DNA of 64,000 nucleotides from Calonectria ilicicola (taxonomy: Eukaryota > Ascomycota > Sordariomycetes > Hypocreales > Nectriaceae): the NCBI GenBank assembly GCA_020809705.1, contig CP085825.1, positions 3,968,001-4,032,000 of the forward strand, given 5' to 3'. The notes below the pieces were generated by a model. That model saw only the letters and a program-made list of their open reading frames with translations. It ran no database searches and was not told where the DNA came from. Positions 1 through 11,535 of this stretch are shown here, in pieces; position 1 is the stretch's first letter, and each line of letters opens with the position of its first letter. The position numbers were made by a program, and so were the translations under genes.

Positions 1-1179
1 CTGACATCGTCATTTGTACCCCTCCAGGCAGGCCCCGGTTTAGCATGGATTGCAGGGCTGAGTTACGGGGGTTTGTTTTCTCGCGAAAGGCCCGCTCTCG
101 ATTCCCAAATTAGCTCTCTCAACTTACAAAGCTGCTATAAGAAAAACAGCACCGTTTTTTTTTTTTTTTAACTCTTGTTAGGCTGGATGCGCAGCCTCCG
201 GCCCAACTTTGACCGCCGGTTTAAGCGTGATCCAAAGCTGCTCGACAATGTCCGCACGCACTCGGATGCAATGTTGTCAACGGCCACGGAACGGCAGCGA
301 AGTGCCCTGTAATTAACGTTTCGAGTGGCTAAGTTCTCGCTGGCCTGGTCGAGGATAGACCCTGGACTCGTTGCATCATAATTAGACCTTCCGTCGACCA
401 GCAGACAAGCGGTGCAGCGCAGAGCCGCCCAGGTTGCCCAAAGACCCCCAAACCAATAATGGTCAAAGTACTGTACTTCGTTGTACACGCTGCCTCCCTC
501 AGGCAAGGAACCGCTTGCTCGGCTCCGAGTGCGACTCCGCTGTACTGTACATGTGCAGGGCTGTCGTGGTGCCGTTGCCGCTGCACACTCACGCTGGTCA
601 GCAGCTATATGCCCTCAGCCGCAGCTCATCAATCAGCACTAAGCCCAATTCCAAACCAGGGCCGGGGCATGGAGTCTGGGCGGGCATGGACTGTGGATCA
701 AAACCCATGGCTCTTTGGGGCGGTGGCTCATCCTAACCCTATCCAACCATGGCGCCATGGAGCATGAGATGGCTGAGCCGGACTGGCTGCGGGGACGAGT
801 TAGAGAGCCTCTCGCTCGGGTCGAGACCATGACAAAGACGTGGGAGAATGGCCTTGATTCAGCCCAGGCTGCACCCGAATAAAAAGGCGCTCAGCACCCC
901 CATTTCCCCCCTGGACATAGGTCGACATGCGCTGGATGTGCGAGTGACAAAAAAACAAAGCAAAACGACGCCGGGACGACACGGACGCCTACCAGGAAGG
1001 CTATGAGACGCCGCCATCAGCATTCATTGATTTGATTCGATTTGATCCACGGCAGCCATCATTGGGCAGGTGTGCTCTAGGAACAGACGTCATCGAGTTT
1101 TCTGACCCCGACTGGCCAGGCCACAGCTGAGCAAGGCCAAATCCTTCGACAGTTATCGAATACAATTTACTCAGCAAAC
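1..1179. other. Intergenic, no gene seen
   Basis: I find no convincing coding exon here. There is a short poly-T run near 158-170 and a clustered GTACTGTAC-like palindromic stretch around 470-550. The last few hundred bases are presumably the promoter and 5' leader of the four-TM gene that starts at 1180. Confidence 0.5.
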
Positions 1180-2333
1180 ATGTTGGTGTTCATGGGAAAC
1201 CAGCGCGCGCAGGCGCAATTCGACCGATCGAAATGGCGTCTGCCTATTCTGCTCCCCATCTGGGTGCTTCAACTGGGCCTGACCATGACCATGGTTGGTC
1301 TCTTCGCCTTCCGACTGGGAGACACGTACAAGACGTACGATGAACAGGACAAGAAAGGTGGCTTGCCCATTATTGAGGTGGTGTAAGTTTTCACCATGCA
1401 TTGTGCTCTTTGTTCCAATCCTCTGACCTGTCCTCTGCAGTTGGGAAGCGACCAATGTCAGCATGGCCGCTGTGGCATCCATTTGCACCTTTGTTGAGAT
1501 CATCAAGTACTTTGCTGAAGCCCTCACTCCATGGACCATGGTCTTCACCCACGTCATCAAATTGACGAGTGGCATCGCCATTCTTGTGCTTGATGTTGTT
1601 GTCTACGTCCAACGCCACGATCGACACTACTCGCTCATTGGCCTGGGCCTCGACTGTGCTTTCATGTAAGACGCTCCACAAACACCAATCCTTCGAATCT
1701 CGTTCGCTGACAATATGCAGTCTCACCGCCCTTATCCTCGTCATCTACATCTTCCGAATCTTCAGCCGGCTCGCCGTGTATGACGACTACGCCCATCCTG
1801 TCAATGTCAAGCCCTTTGGCTTCAACGATGAGTTGGATCGTGACACTTCGTACCAAGGAGTGCGCGGATCTTTCGATAAGCACTTTTCGTCGGCTTCATC
1901 GCGCCTCAGTCTCAGCTCTTCTACCAGGACTGATGTTGAGATGGGAAAAGTTGAACGCACCCCCAGCGTATATAGTCACAAGCGAGATACCCAATTTGAC
2001 GACTATGTCGCACGACGCAATTCGGTCCGCAACTCCACCGGTGGCGACAGCCCTGCAGAGGATGCGGGACGGAGAGATTCCGCTGGAAACCTCGTCACTC
2101 GTCCTCGAGGATTGAGCGCTCCTCGTGCTCCCAGTTATGCTAGTGACCGCGGCCTCGTTGCCGTCCCCGAGGAAGATGATGAGCCTGAGCACCACAACAA
2201 GGAAGCTGAGCGCAGCAAAACACATGATGCACTGATGGGAGGAACTCCCAGGGATAGCATTAGCCTTGATGCCCCATTTGTGCCTCAGGATGCCGACATT
2301 ACAGAACCCAAGTGGCAACAACAGAACAAATAA
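1180..2333 (+). CDS. Four-TM fungal membrane protein, function unknown
   Basis: Three exons (1180-1382, 1441-1665, 1721-2333) join in frame to give 346 residues. Both introns are 55-58 bases with GTAAGT/GTAAGA donors and TGCAG acceptors, and the codons split across each junction are restored (Val and Ile). The first half has four hydrophobic segments: LPILLPIWVLQ onward, then one around VASICTFVEIIKYF, one around SGIAILVLDVVVYV, and one around LTALILVIYIFRIF. The second half is a polar, Ser/Arg/Asp-rich cytosol-type tail with many possible phosphorylation sites. A second in-frame ATG four codons in (1192) could be the true start. I recognise it only as the kind of conserved hypothetical four-TM protein seen in moulds and assign no function. 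Confidence 0.85.
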
Positions 2334-4213
2334 AGGGAGGCGTCAACAACGTAACAGAAAATGAGATGATTTCTTAAGCAAGCAACGGGGCTGGAGGTGG
2401 TGCATTCTGGGAAATGAGGTCACATCCCTGTACGACTATACCCACGAACAATGGCGTTTTTGGAGCAGGCGAGTTTTCGGTATCGGCATTTTAGAGAAGC
2501 AGGTATCATTATTACACATGAATTTGACATTCCACTTGGGAATTTGATGAGATAAATGATGACTTAGTTCTTCCAATGCGATTCTGTGAAAATCCCTCAG
2601 ACATTATAGCTTTGGTCCGGATGATTTACCAAGCTATCTTACGTAGTCAAAGAGAACTGCACTGGTCAAAGAAAGGTTTTAAAATAAAATAAAAACAACA
2701 TTGGTGTGGAAATGGATAAAGAATACTTGTGGCTATTTATTTCCCAGGTTTTGATTCCCTCTGACATATCATACGTTCCGTTACCAGCTCAAACATGACA
2801 TAAAACAAGGCCAAAAATATAAATTTAGATGAAAGATAGTTTATCCTAATTAGATATCAATAAGGGTCCTGTTGTCCGTGCGTAAACTTCCCGTCTAAGT
2901 TACCAGCTCGGGCAGGGGTTTCTATTGAGTTTTGAATACGAGCATGTCAACGTTTCACATCATCCAACAAACCTCAATGCTAAATCCTGCACCTGTCGAT
3001 CAGCGATTGTCCGCCCACCTAAACCAAACCTTGGTTCAAATTTGAATTAAGCATGCGAGATATGATTGTGTGCCCAAGCACAAGCTACCGAGGCTTTAGT
3101 TGACCTCATTTGACACACTTCAGATCTCGTCACTTTCTGGTTCCACGTCTCGTTGTCTCAGGCCACACATTCTCCCCCGTATTCTTTTCAACGCTTTAAA
3201 CGGAGAGCGAAATTCCCGATAAATTCTTCTCCCTCTTCCCCCACAGAGGTATAATCGATCCAAAAGCACTAAAAGACAAGCGCTAGCAGAAAGGATACAC
3301 GAAAATGTGGGACAAAGTCGGGTAGTGCTATGTTCTGGAATACCATTGCAGTGAAATCGGAGCAGAGGACGAGGCCTCCATCCGGGACATCCGGTTTTCC
3401 TCGCCAAGAATCGAAAAAAAGGAAACTAGCGCCATGTCTTGGTTGCAATGCTTTTGAACATCAATGCACATCTCCAGTCAAAAGCAATTCTGCCTCTGCA
3501 GATCAATCAATAATACGGCGCAAATGAAACAGAGGCTTGGCCCGAAAAGCGGGCGAGAGGCCTCGCCCTCATTTTCCAGACAGCATAGTCTTGGCAATCC
3601 GTGGTCCAGACGCCCGGGATTGACTCTGCTCTTGGATGACCATTGGTGAGGTATCCGGCAGGGATGCTGATGGATACATACTTGACACGGGCAACAGGTT
3701 TCATTCTATGTGATTTTCACAGCTCTGCGTCCCTGCCTCGGCTTCATCGACTTGTCGAGTGCAGCTGGAACATGCATTTCACACAGCGTTATCTATGCAG
3801 TATCTGTCACGGTCTCAGAACTTGATTTCGGAGCACACTGTCTCGTATTTTGTTGAGACAGATCTGCGAGGTCTTGGGTTTATTGCTATGCTTACTTTGC
3901 TTATTATGCTGACGTGGAATTCCACACCCCAACCATTTCGTCCGATGATTGGCATGATCAACAAAAACATGTATCACTTCACGGTCTAGAGTGTTTCATA
4001 TGCTATCTCATTCATTTTATTGGATGAATACAGATGCTATACCTCTACTGTCCCCCGCATAGTCGTAATCACCTCAACGATGCAAAGACGGAACCAATCC
4101 AAAGGCTGCAATATCTCACACCTTGCAGCGTACATCACTCAGGAAGGTGTCAGCCAGCATCTCGGTTGTTCAAGAATGCGGGGATCGGGCATATCCTCTG
4201 ATACGAAACTTCG
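2334..4213. other. Intergenic, AT-rich, no gene seen
   Basis: This AT-rich stretch contains only short, overlapping open frames of random-looking composition. The first part is presumably the 3' UTR of the four-TM gene. No RNA gene or transposase remnant was recognised. Confidence 0.5.
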
Positions 4214-4441
4214 TACAGTATAATTCCTGAAAGATTGTACTCTCTGCACCTTTCCCCACCATCTTCTAACCAGATTATAAATAAATAAATATTATATAAA
4301 TAAAATAAATCAGTAATTTCTATATAAAGCTTATTGTTATTTATTTATTTATTTTCCTTCCTTGACTATCAGATTGATATCTTCGGGCGGTTGAGTTCCA
4401 TGCTGCTAAAAGTGAGAAAGTCACGGAGTCATAGGGTTCAA
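4214..4441. mobile_element. MITE-like element, copy A (degenerate right end)
   Basis: The left end reads TACAGTA, then a diverged stretch, then CCTGAAAGATTGT. This matches the inverted-repeat ends of the copy at 63706-63951. The core has CAGATTATAAATAAATAA, an AT-rich centre with TATATAAAGCTTAT, and a right part with TTCGGGCGGTTGAGTT. All of these are shared with the copy at 52903-53108. The right terminus has diverged, so the 3' boundary is approximate. The element ends about 65 bases past the stop codon of the HNH gene on the minus strand, so it may lie in that gene's 3' UTR. There is no coding capacity; it is presumably non-autonomous. Confidence 0.65.
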
Positions 4442-4507
4442 AGGCGATTGAACTGACATCGAAATAGGCAGCAATGGCAAGCATCCGCAAATGCTACCTT
4501 GCGTCCT

Positions 4508-5314
4508 TCACTTCCGAGTGCGTGTGTTTCCACCTTTCCACCTCAGCTTCCCCACCCATGCAGCCCATCTCCTCACCTCCTCCTCTTCTAATAATAGCTC
4601 TACGGTGTAGTAATGCCGAGCGAGCTCCTCGTGGTTCTTGAAATGATGCACGAATCGATGGCAGGCGCCACACAACCACGCAACATTCTGCAAGTCCTCC
4701 CTCTTATGCCAACCGCGCTTGACTGCCTTCTCGTGAACGAAGCGGGGGATCAGGTGGTGGTATGAAAGCGGGATCCAAGACCTCTCGCACAACTCGCAGG
4801 CGTCGGTGCGGCTAGACTTGGTGCAAGGGGGTGGCTCGGTCAGGGGAGTGATATATGATGTCAGGATGGGGGCCAGAAATGCCTCGGGGGAGGAAGGCAG
4901 CCTCGATTCTACGAGGGGGTCGACGCAAATCAGATTGTACGTCGTGAGGGTTTCGATGGTGGATGGTAAGAGGTTGAGCGAGGTGAGGCTGTACTTTGTG
5001 ATGGGCAGCGAGAACTCCTCCTGCAGAGCGTCAGACTCACGCCAGATGCGGTAATCGAGCGTTTGCAGTTCGGCTGGAAGGCTCTCGAATATCTCGGTGG
5101 CCAGGTAATCCACAAAATCGGCGAGTTCCTCGGCGTTCTGCTCCGGATCTAGGCCGGGGGTGGAGGTTTCGGCCGACCTCACACCACTATTGGCCTTGCC
5201 GCGTCTTCGGCGTTTGGGCGGGTCCGATTCGGTGAAAGCCGGTCGCAGCAGTGTGGTGGAGAGGCAATCACGGAAGAGAGCGTAGTTTTCAGGGTTGTCT
5301 TCAATCGGCGACAT
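4508..5314 (-). CDS. HNH-domain protein, intracellular
   Basis: One uninterrupted reading frame of 268 residues from the ATG at 5314. The frame stays open to an upstream ATG at 5455 (315 residues), but that ATG has C at -3, whereas the inner one has A at -3. I therefore prefer the inner start. The C-terminal ~90 residues carry a zinc/HNH-type module: CELC, then YHHLIPR (the catalytic His pair region), then CGACHRFVHH. The two CxxC pairs are the expected structural zinc ligands. A basic KRRRRGK patch in the N-terminal third could be a nuclear signal. There is no signal peptide or TM segment. HNH modules of this type usually cut DNA, but many fungal members are uncharacterised, so nuclease activity is inferred from the motif only. 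It is unrelated in layout to the secreted HNH protein at 51174-51983. Confidence 0.8.
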   Translation of the reverse strand: MSPIEDNPENYALFRDCLSTTLLRPAFTESDPPKRRRRGKANSGVRSAETSTPGLDPEQNAEELADFVDYLATEIFESLPAELQTLDYRIWRESDALQEEFSLPITKYSLTSLNLLPSTIETLTTYNLICVDPLVESRLPSSPEAFLAPILTSYITPLTEPPPCTKSSRTDACELCERSWIPLSYHHLIPRFVHEKAVKRGWHKREDLQNVAWLCGACHRFVHHFKNHEELARHYYTVELLLEEEEVRRWAAWVGKLRWKGGNTRTRK

Positions 5315-7700
5315 TGTGGGAATTGTTACTGGGCGTGGTGTGACTTGATTCAGAAATGCCAAGGGTGGCGAGGTGGGTGGCCTTTGATTATGAGAATGCT
5401 GGAGAGCTGGAGAGATACTTGGGAAATGGCCTCGATTGTCCAGCGTCAATGGCATCGGTTTTAAACTACTACAGCGATACTATTCAGCTAGTTTACAGAA
5501 GGCTATACGGAAGATATTCGAAGCGTTTCGAGTATCCGTGCTCCTAGGCCTAGACCTGTGCGGCTGTCCTTTAGCATACCTACCGGCTGAGTCACCCGGT
5601 CGGGGCGCCACTAAAACACTGGGCGCGCACCAATACGATGAGCCAAAACCTACCTCAAATCATGCCTTGTAAATGTAGGCGGTTCGGTGAAGCAAAACGA
5701 GGCTGTTTGCTGCCCGGATGATGTGGTGGTCATGCTACGTGTATCTTCTAGACTCTGCCCTTCGTGAGCCGTCTGTTAGCCCCCCCCCCTCTCCCCTCTC
5801 GCGCCGGAGTTATTAGCCCGAGCCGACTCAATCATGACTCCCGAGCCGAGAGGCTTGAAAATTCTCCTCATCATCCATCAAAGACCGACCCTAATGTCTG
5901 ACCCGGTTGTCATGGAAGCCCGGTTGCATCACCTGCTCGGGTTGAAATTTTCTTGGCAGCATCTCGTTGATGGCTGGTTGGCTCATTCCCCGAAACCGGT
6001 GTGTTTCCTTCGGTTTTTTTTTCTTTTTTTTTCTTCCTGCATGCGACGCACACTGTAGAAGATGGTGGTGGTGACGACGCATGTCGAAGATCTCACCCAC
6101 ACAAAACCCAGAACTTTGAATGGCCAGGAGAGCTATGTACGGTTTTCCCCGTTTCGGTCGCGCCGCATTGTGCGGTATACCGCTCCAACCATCCCGCGCC
6201 CCCCGCGAGGGAAATCTCACACAACGGCTCCCGGCAAGCAAGGCATACCTAGATTAGTAACAAGAGAGGATGTGGTGGCATACAATTCGACCAGCTACTG
6301 ACATCTCGCATCGGATGCTACCACACCTACAGCTACGGAGGCTGAGACAGAATGATGGGGGCGTCGCCAGGCCATATCGCAGTGAGGGGTTCTTTGCTCT
6401 CAAGAATGAAGACGTTCTATCAAGGTTAGGGCCAGCCAGCCTCGAGGACTCTGTCACCTTTAAGCACCACCACGTGGGAGCAAAGCTTCCATGGCGGCTG
6501 AGTTGGTTGGCTGGGTATATGCCTAGATTTGGAAATTAAGCTCGGGGAGTAGGGCCGTCTCCCCCTATCTCGCATAGTCGACAGGAATTGTTGAGGGGTA
6601 ACTTAGTCAGTTGTCAACCCCCCAGAGCGGTGCTGAGGGACGAGAGCAGTGGAGCAGATATGCGCGGCAGCGCTATCCTCGGCACGCTTAACCCCAGCCA
6701 AAAAGCTAGCCTCCAGCTCGCCTCAATGTCTGGGGCGGGGTAATGAAGTCTCTGGGTCGCAAAACTGCCACAGCCAGAGTCCGTCGTCGGACCCAAACTT
6801 TGTTGCATGTAGCTGTAGCCATTGGCGCTCCAGAGTTGTGATGTGCAGTGGGGGTTTTGGGTTGGCGTCGACCCAATCGCGGGGAGTAGGGAGGCACCGA
6901 ACTCGCAGGGCTATAGACGGCCCGTGGGAGATTTAGGCGCCTATCAAAAGGCTGCGGGGAGACACTACTGAGGCAAAGTCACAAAACGAGCGAGAGAGGC
7001 AGTGAGTGAGACAAGCACGAGACATGGCCCGATGTCTGTCAAGGTTGGCATGATGCATTGCTTATTGCAAAGTGGACTGCTCATGCTTTGCACTCGGCGT
7101 CGCGTCCATGACTCCCCCAAGGACAGGCCATGAATCAAGCCCATAATTTCTATATCAACATGAAATGGCTCGCGGCTAGGGTCCATAATTGTTTTTTCAA
7201 GGGGCAGGCAGATGAGAAATGTTCGCCTGCGACGGTCGGGGGTCGCCATGTGCGCTGACTGTGCGCCCATGTGAGGTCATGGTGCCGCCGCTCCCGACTG
7301 AGCTCCTGTCCAGGGATTGCCCGATCCGTCTAATCGTGGGGGTCTGGGACCCTGTCAATTGCCCACCTTGCTATCATGAGTGACACTATTGGGTAATGTT
7401 GCACTTAGGGCCCAGGGCGGGACATGGCGGCCTTGGCGGCCATGGCGTGCCTCACATGAAAGCGTAACTCACCTTGTTATCCTAAGGGCCGCAAAGTCAG
7501 CTCGCCCTGACTTCGGAGCGACCTTGCTGAGATGCATATCTATCCCTTTTTATACCCTTACCAATATAACCCGCCGCATCTCTTCTTTCTTTCTTCTGCA
7601 TTTCAAAACCATATCCTCTTTTCATCATCCAACAGTAACATCAACGCATAAACGTCCCAAGGCTTTTTTTTTTTACTCATCCCAGGACCGTTTACGTTTT
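5315..7700. other. Intergenic, no gene seen
   Basis: There are several short open frames on both strands, but none has domain-like sequence, coherent splice sites or codon bias. Features are limited to C-, T- and G-rich runs (for example C-run near 5780, T-runs near 6015-6040). The distal part is presumably the promoter of the gene at 7792. Confidence 0.45.
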
Positions 7701-7789
7701 ACACACGCACACACATCCACACACACACACACATACAAACTCACACACACACACACACGCTCACTCACACGCTCACTCACACACAAACG
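7701..7789. repeat. CA-rich microsatellite in 5' leader
   Basis: An almost continuous (CA)n tract with interspersed CGCTCACTCACA units ends three bases before the ATG at 7792. If transcribed it makes up the immediate 5' leader of that gene. Length changes here could alter initiation context or leader length but not the reading frame. Confidence 0.9.
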
Positions 7790-7791
7790 CT

Positions 7792-8499
7792 ATGCATGCA
7801 ACAATTATTCCTCCGACTCAGCCGAAGAGAGCTGCTTTCATCGACAGCATCGCCAAGCTCTCCGATCCCCTCTCCTCCATGTCGTCCATGTTCTCTCTCG
7901 TCTATCTTTTGACTCTGGCCTACCAAGTTCGGACGCCTCTCCCGTCTGACCAACAACGGCTCCTCACTCTCATGCAAACCATGACAATGCCTCTCACACC
8001 AAAATCACCAGAGCGACACGAAGTCTCAAACACACACACACAAAGAGATTATACGCCCCAGGAGATTCGAAATTCATTCATCCACTTCCTAAGCCCTGTG
8101 CTCAACGGCATGGCTGGCATGGTCGAATTTCTTTCTGCTGTCGATGCCTTCTCTCGGCCCGAGGACTTTCGAGAGTTTTGGAATCTTGAGCAAAACAATC
8201 TCATTCGGGAATTCATCGAGAGCGGAGGACCCTTGCGGAGGTGCCTGGAAGGCTATGACGTTCCATTCCTCGATGCATTCGTCCAAGACCCAACATGCCG
8301 GATCGCCCTGGGGAAGAACAAGGGCGCCTTGTTGCTGGTGCCCGGAGATGCTCAGGTCGGAGATGACGTGTGGTGGGACGAGAATGAGGAGCGCTTTACT
8401 GTATCAAGGCAGGGAGAGGATGGAATGGGGATGAACAGCGAGGGGCACCTGGACGACGGATCCTGGAGAGCCGTTCTGGAGGTGCGATCTGCCACCTGA
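7792..8499 (+). CDS. Unrecognised protein, 235 aa
   Basis: Single open frame from the ATG right after the CA microsatellite to a TGA at 8499, with an AATAAA about 40 bases downstream. I do not recognise a family. The sequence has an N-terminal Ser/Leu-rich part with a mildly hydrophobic stretch (FSLVYLLTLAY), a middle helix-rich part (SFIHFLSPVLNGMAGMVEFL) and an acidic C-terminal part rich in Trp, Glu and Asp. Alternative in-frame Met codons occur at residues 30, 33 and further on; one of these could be the true start, leaving the microsatellite-adjacent codons as leader. The composition of the second half (ordered hydrophobic/charged pattern) favours a real gene, but no function can be given. 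Confidence 0.55.
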   Translation: MHATIIPPTQPKRAAFIDSIAKLSDPLSSMSSMFSLVYLLTLAYQVRTPLPSDQQRLLTLMQTMTMPLTPKSPERHEVSNTHTQRDYTPQEIRNSFIHFLSPVLNGMAGMVEFLSAVDAFSRPEDFREFWNLEQNNLIREFIESGGPLRRCLEGYDVPFLDAFVQDPTCRIALGKNKGALLLVPGDAQVGDDVWWDENEERFTVSRQGEDGMGMNSEGHLDDGSWRAVLEVRSAT

Positions 8500-8941
8500 T
8501 AGACTATACACGGGGGACCTGATGAGACATGATTTACAATAAAGCGAGCAGCGATGGGATTTTCTTTACTTGTTTGGGCGGGGTATGGCGCAGGTTAGCG
8601 AGAAGGTCAAATTGTGGAACTGTACGAGGCAGAAAACCGAGATAATGGGCAATGGCGTTGGTTTGTTCTGAATTGACTCAAGTTGTGTTGGTTAATAATT
8701 GATTAGCATTACCCTTACGTAGGAACATTAGTTGAAGTGATTAATGCACCCAAGCGCTGATCTTGCAGATGCATATGCAAGCTGCTAGGTTAGGGTCGCT
8801 GTAGCACAGTGCAGGGCTCCTCCCGCCAGACAGTGCTGCACGTTGCATCCACTTTTCCTTGCTCAATCTTCAACCAAAGTTGCATGTCTCAAGACTCCAT
8901 CTACCTTTTAGGCTCTACAAACACGTGGATTGGTCAACGCG

Positions 8942-9880
8942 ATGCCGGCCGACGAAGAACGCGATAGCCAAGCCCATAGGCGCCGTCGTGACGACAACGA
9001 TGACGACCAACGTGGAGAAAGAGAGCATCGCCACAAGCGATCCAAGCACTCTGACCGCGACTCCCATCGACACGATCGGCGCCGATCACACGACCGACGC
9101 GACCGACATGAACGACGCCGCTCCGGTACGCCAGAAGATTCAAGGCGTAGATCTCGCAGCCGAGATCGTGACGGACGCCGAGATAGGGACCGGGACCGGG
9201 ACCGTGATCGCGAGCATAGGCGGCGACGGTCTCGTGATGGACGCGATTCCCGGCGCAAGCGCAATGATGACGATGAGGAAGAGCAAGACGACAAACAGAT
9301 TGTGAAACGAGAGCCTCTAAAGCGAAGCGGTCCACTACCATCACAAGCCGATTCTTTCGCAGTCACAAACGGCGAAGAGCCCGAAAAACCAAAGGAAAAG
9401 CCCAATTTCGGAACCACAGGTGTGCTGGCAGCGGCTTCCAACTCAGTGGCGCAAGCGGACGGATCGAAGATCACACTCAAGTACCACGAGCCCCCCGAGG
9501 CGCGAAAGGCTTCGCCACGCGACCAGTGGAAGCTATATGTTTTCAAAGGAAGCGACTTGGTGGACACAATCGACATCAGTGCCCGAAGTTGTTGGTTAGT
9601 AGGGCGAGAGATGGCTGTGGTAGACTTGCCAGCAGAGCACCCGAGCATCAGCAAACAACACGCCGTCATCCAGTTTCGCTACATTGAAAAGAGGAACGAG
9701 TTCGGAGATAAGATCGGCAAGGTCAAGCCTTACATCATTGACCTGGAGAGTGCTAACGGCACGATGTTGAACGATGAAAAAATCCCGGACAGCAGGTACT
9801 TGGAACTCAGGGACAAGGATATGATCCAATTCGGCAACAGCACCAGGGAGTATGTTGTCATGCTTGCGCCTCGGGATTGA
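8942..9880 (+). CDS. RS/RD-rich FHA-domain protein, SNIP1/Pml1-type splicing factor
   Basis: An intronless frame of 312 residues from the ATG at 8942; an in-frame ATG four codons upstream (8930) is possible. Residues 1 to about 125 are almost entirely Arg/Asp/Ser/His/Glu, an RS/RD-like low-complexity arm typical of spliceosome proteins. Residues about 190-312 form an FHA fold. It shows GRE for phosphopeptide loop contact, the core motif HPSISKQHAVIQFR, then DLESANGTMLN, then KDMIQFGNSTREYV, the diagnostic ending of the SNIP1/Dawdle/Pml1 group. In yeast, Pml1 is a subunit of the RES complex, which helps pre-mRNA splicing and nuclear retention. By homology this is the mould orthologue and acts in the nucleus. 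A long open frame on the opposite strand is a by-product of the RS repeat coding. Confidence 0.88.
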   Translation: MPADEERDSQAHRRRRDDNDDDQRGEREHRHKRSKHSDRDSHRHDRRRSHDRRDRHERRRSGTPEDSRRRSRSRDRDGRRDRDRDRDRDREHRRRRSRDGRDSRRKRNDDDEEEQDDKQIVKREPLKRSGPLPSQADSFAVTNGEEPEKPKEKPNFGTTGVLAAASNSVAQADGSKITLKYHEPPEARKASPRDQWKLYVFKGSDLVDTIDISARSCWLVGREMAVVDLPAEHPSISKQHAVIQFRYIEKRNEFGDKIGKVKPYIIDLESANGTMLNDEKIPDSRYLELRDKDMIQFGNSTREYVVMLAPRD

Positions 9881-11535
9881 AAGAAGCCTTGTTTTCGACA
9901 TTGCTACATTTCACATGCACCAAAAGCCACTTTCCGCTTGGATTTTAACACCAACTTGACAAATGTTGAGTCATGGCTTGGCTTGACGACACATATTCAG
10001 ACTGTTTGGTCCACGGAAGAGTCATACCGGACGAAAGACTGACCGGTTCTGAGCAAGTTGGACAAAAGGCAGACTTGGACTTGCGTAAGGTGTGTTGAAT
10101 ACCAGTTGCCGTGCACAATATCTATCTGAAAACGACACGCAAGTCCCAATATTTCACAACGCGACGGCAACGTATTGGGTCCATGCACGTTGCAAAACTG
10201 CATGGATACGAAATGGACCAGTAGTTGAAGAAGGAAATTTAAATCGCACTCATACAGATTCTTCCCATTGGAACACAGCCGAAGTCTGGCAAGTGTCAAA
10301 TGACATCTATGTGGCGAATCAAGCCACCTAAAGTGAGCTCGGTGTCCCAATTTGGCTTTTTTTTTCAGCTCTAAACTCCCAACAAGCGCAAAATATAAGG
10401 CGAACGGAGTAGCCAAAGACTGGAAGTGGACACTCTGGCCCATAGTTGGACTGAGCATCCGGGCGGTGATCAGGCTGTCCTTCCAGGACTTGCAGAGCCG
10501 CTTCGACGCGCGGCAGGGATAAAGTCCTAACAGGATGTAAGAGAGGGAGATGGCGTCACATGGAGATGCTGGCCAAATGTTGGCTGGCTATCATGATGAA
10601 TTTCATGAAATTTAGCCATAGATTTGACACGTCACAACAGATAGATATGAAATCCAATAGAGATGTCAGTTATTTCAACTAGAGAGCGTTTCAATGTGGT
10701 GACAATCAAGGCCTCTGACTTGTCCACGTCATGGAATTCAAGTGCCCAAAATCTCAACTCGATTAGAAAAGGTTGAAAATGGGTGCTAACTATAAATTAT
10801 TCTTACTTGAATGAAATTTAATCAAGCTTAGTTTGGAGGGGTTGAGGAATGTCGAATTTGTCGTCAACTTAGTCAGAGATGCTGAGAAGAAGAAAAATAG
10901 AGGTGGCGATCTGTCAAGGATTGTTGCATGTATGTATGCGGAACAAGGGTTCCCCATACCCGCGTGGAACCCGAGAATAGTTTAACTGCCTTGAAATCCG
11001 TTCCTCTCCGCAGATGCGATGGCACCCCACCCAACCCAACCAGAAGAGAGTCATTTTGCTCTTGAGCCTCATGTTCCAGAAGATTTCTGCAAGTGACTCG
11101 GAGCTGCTCGCGCCAACATGAGTGGCAAGCAGGACATGCTCACCCGTTCGGATTCAGGGCGGCTGTGAGTCTTTCGGTGGCCTGCCGGGCGATGAGCTGA
11201 GCCACCATCAGGCGCTCTCATTGGCATTCTTACACTTGCAGGGCGCTGCTCCACACCCTCAGCTCAGGCTCAGCTGCCAATGTGCCCCTGCTCTCGTGAC
11301 AGCCTGCTGCAGATCCTGCAGCGCCCGAAAACGTAATGCTTGTAGTCGTTCCTTCCGGTGCTGCCACCATTTCCCCTCCCACCTGATGGGACGTCAGGCA
11401 ACCCATTTCATGCGCAGCCTTGTCAGTTATAATGTAGCATGCTACCGACCACATATGAGCTCTCGCTTTTCCTCAAACACTACCTCATAGTTCAATGACA
11501 GATCAATACAATTTTCCCGCTGTCGAGGATACGTC
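9881..11535. other. Intergenic, no gene seen
   Basis: There are short frames only, of random-looking composition. An AT-rich portion lies around 10600-10880. The last part is presumably the promoter of the NLR-like gene. Confidence 0.45.

Noticed and set aside
8908..9669. Long minus-strand open frame opposite the FHA gene
   Set aside because: It is the complement of RS/RD repeat codons; the product is Ser/Arg low complexity with no start context, while the plus strand has a clear FHA domain.
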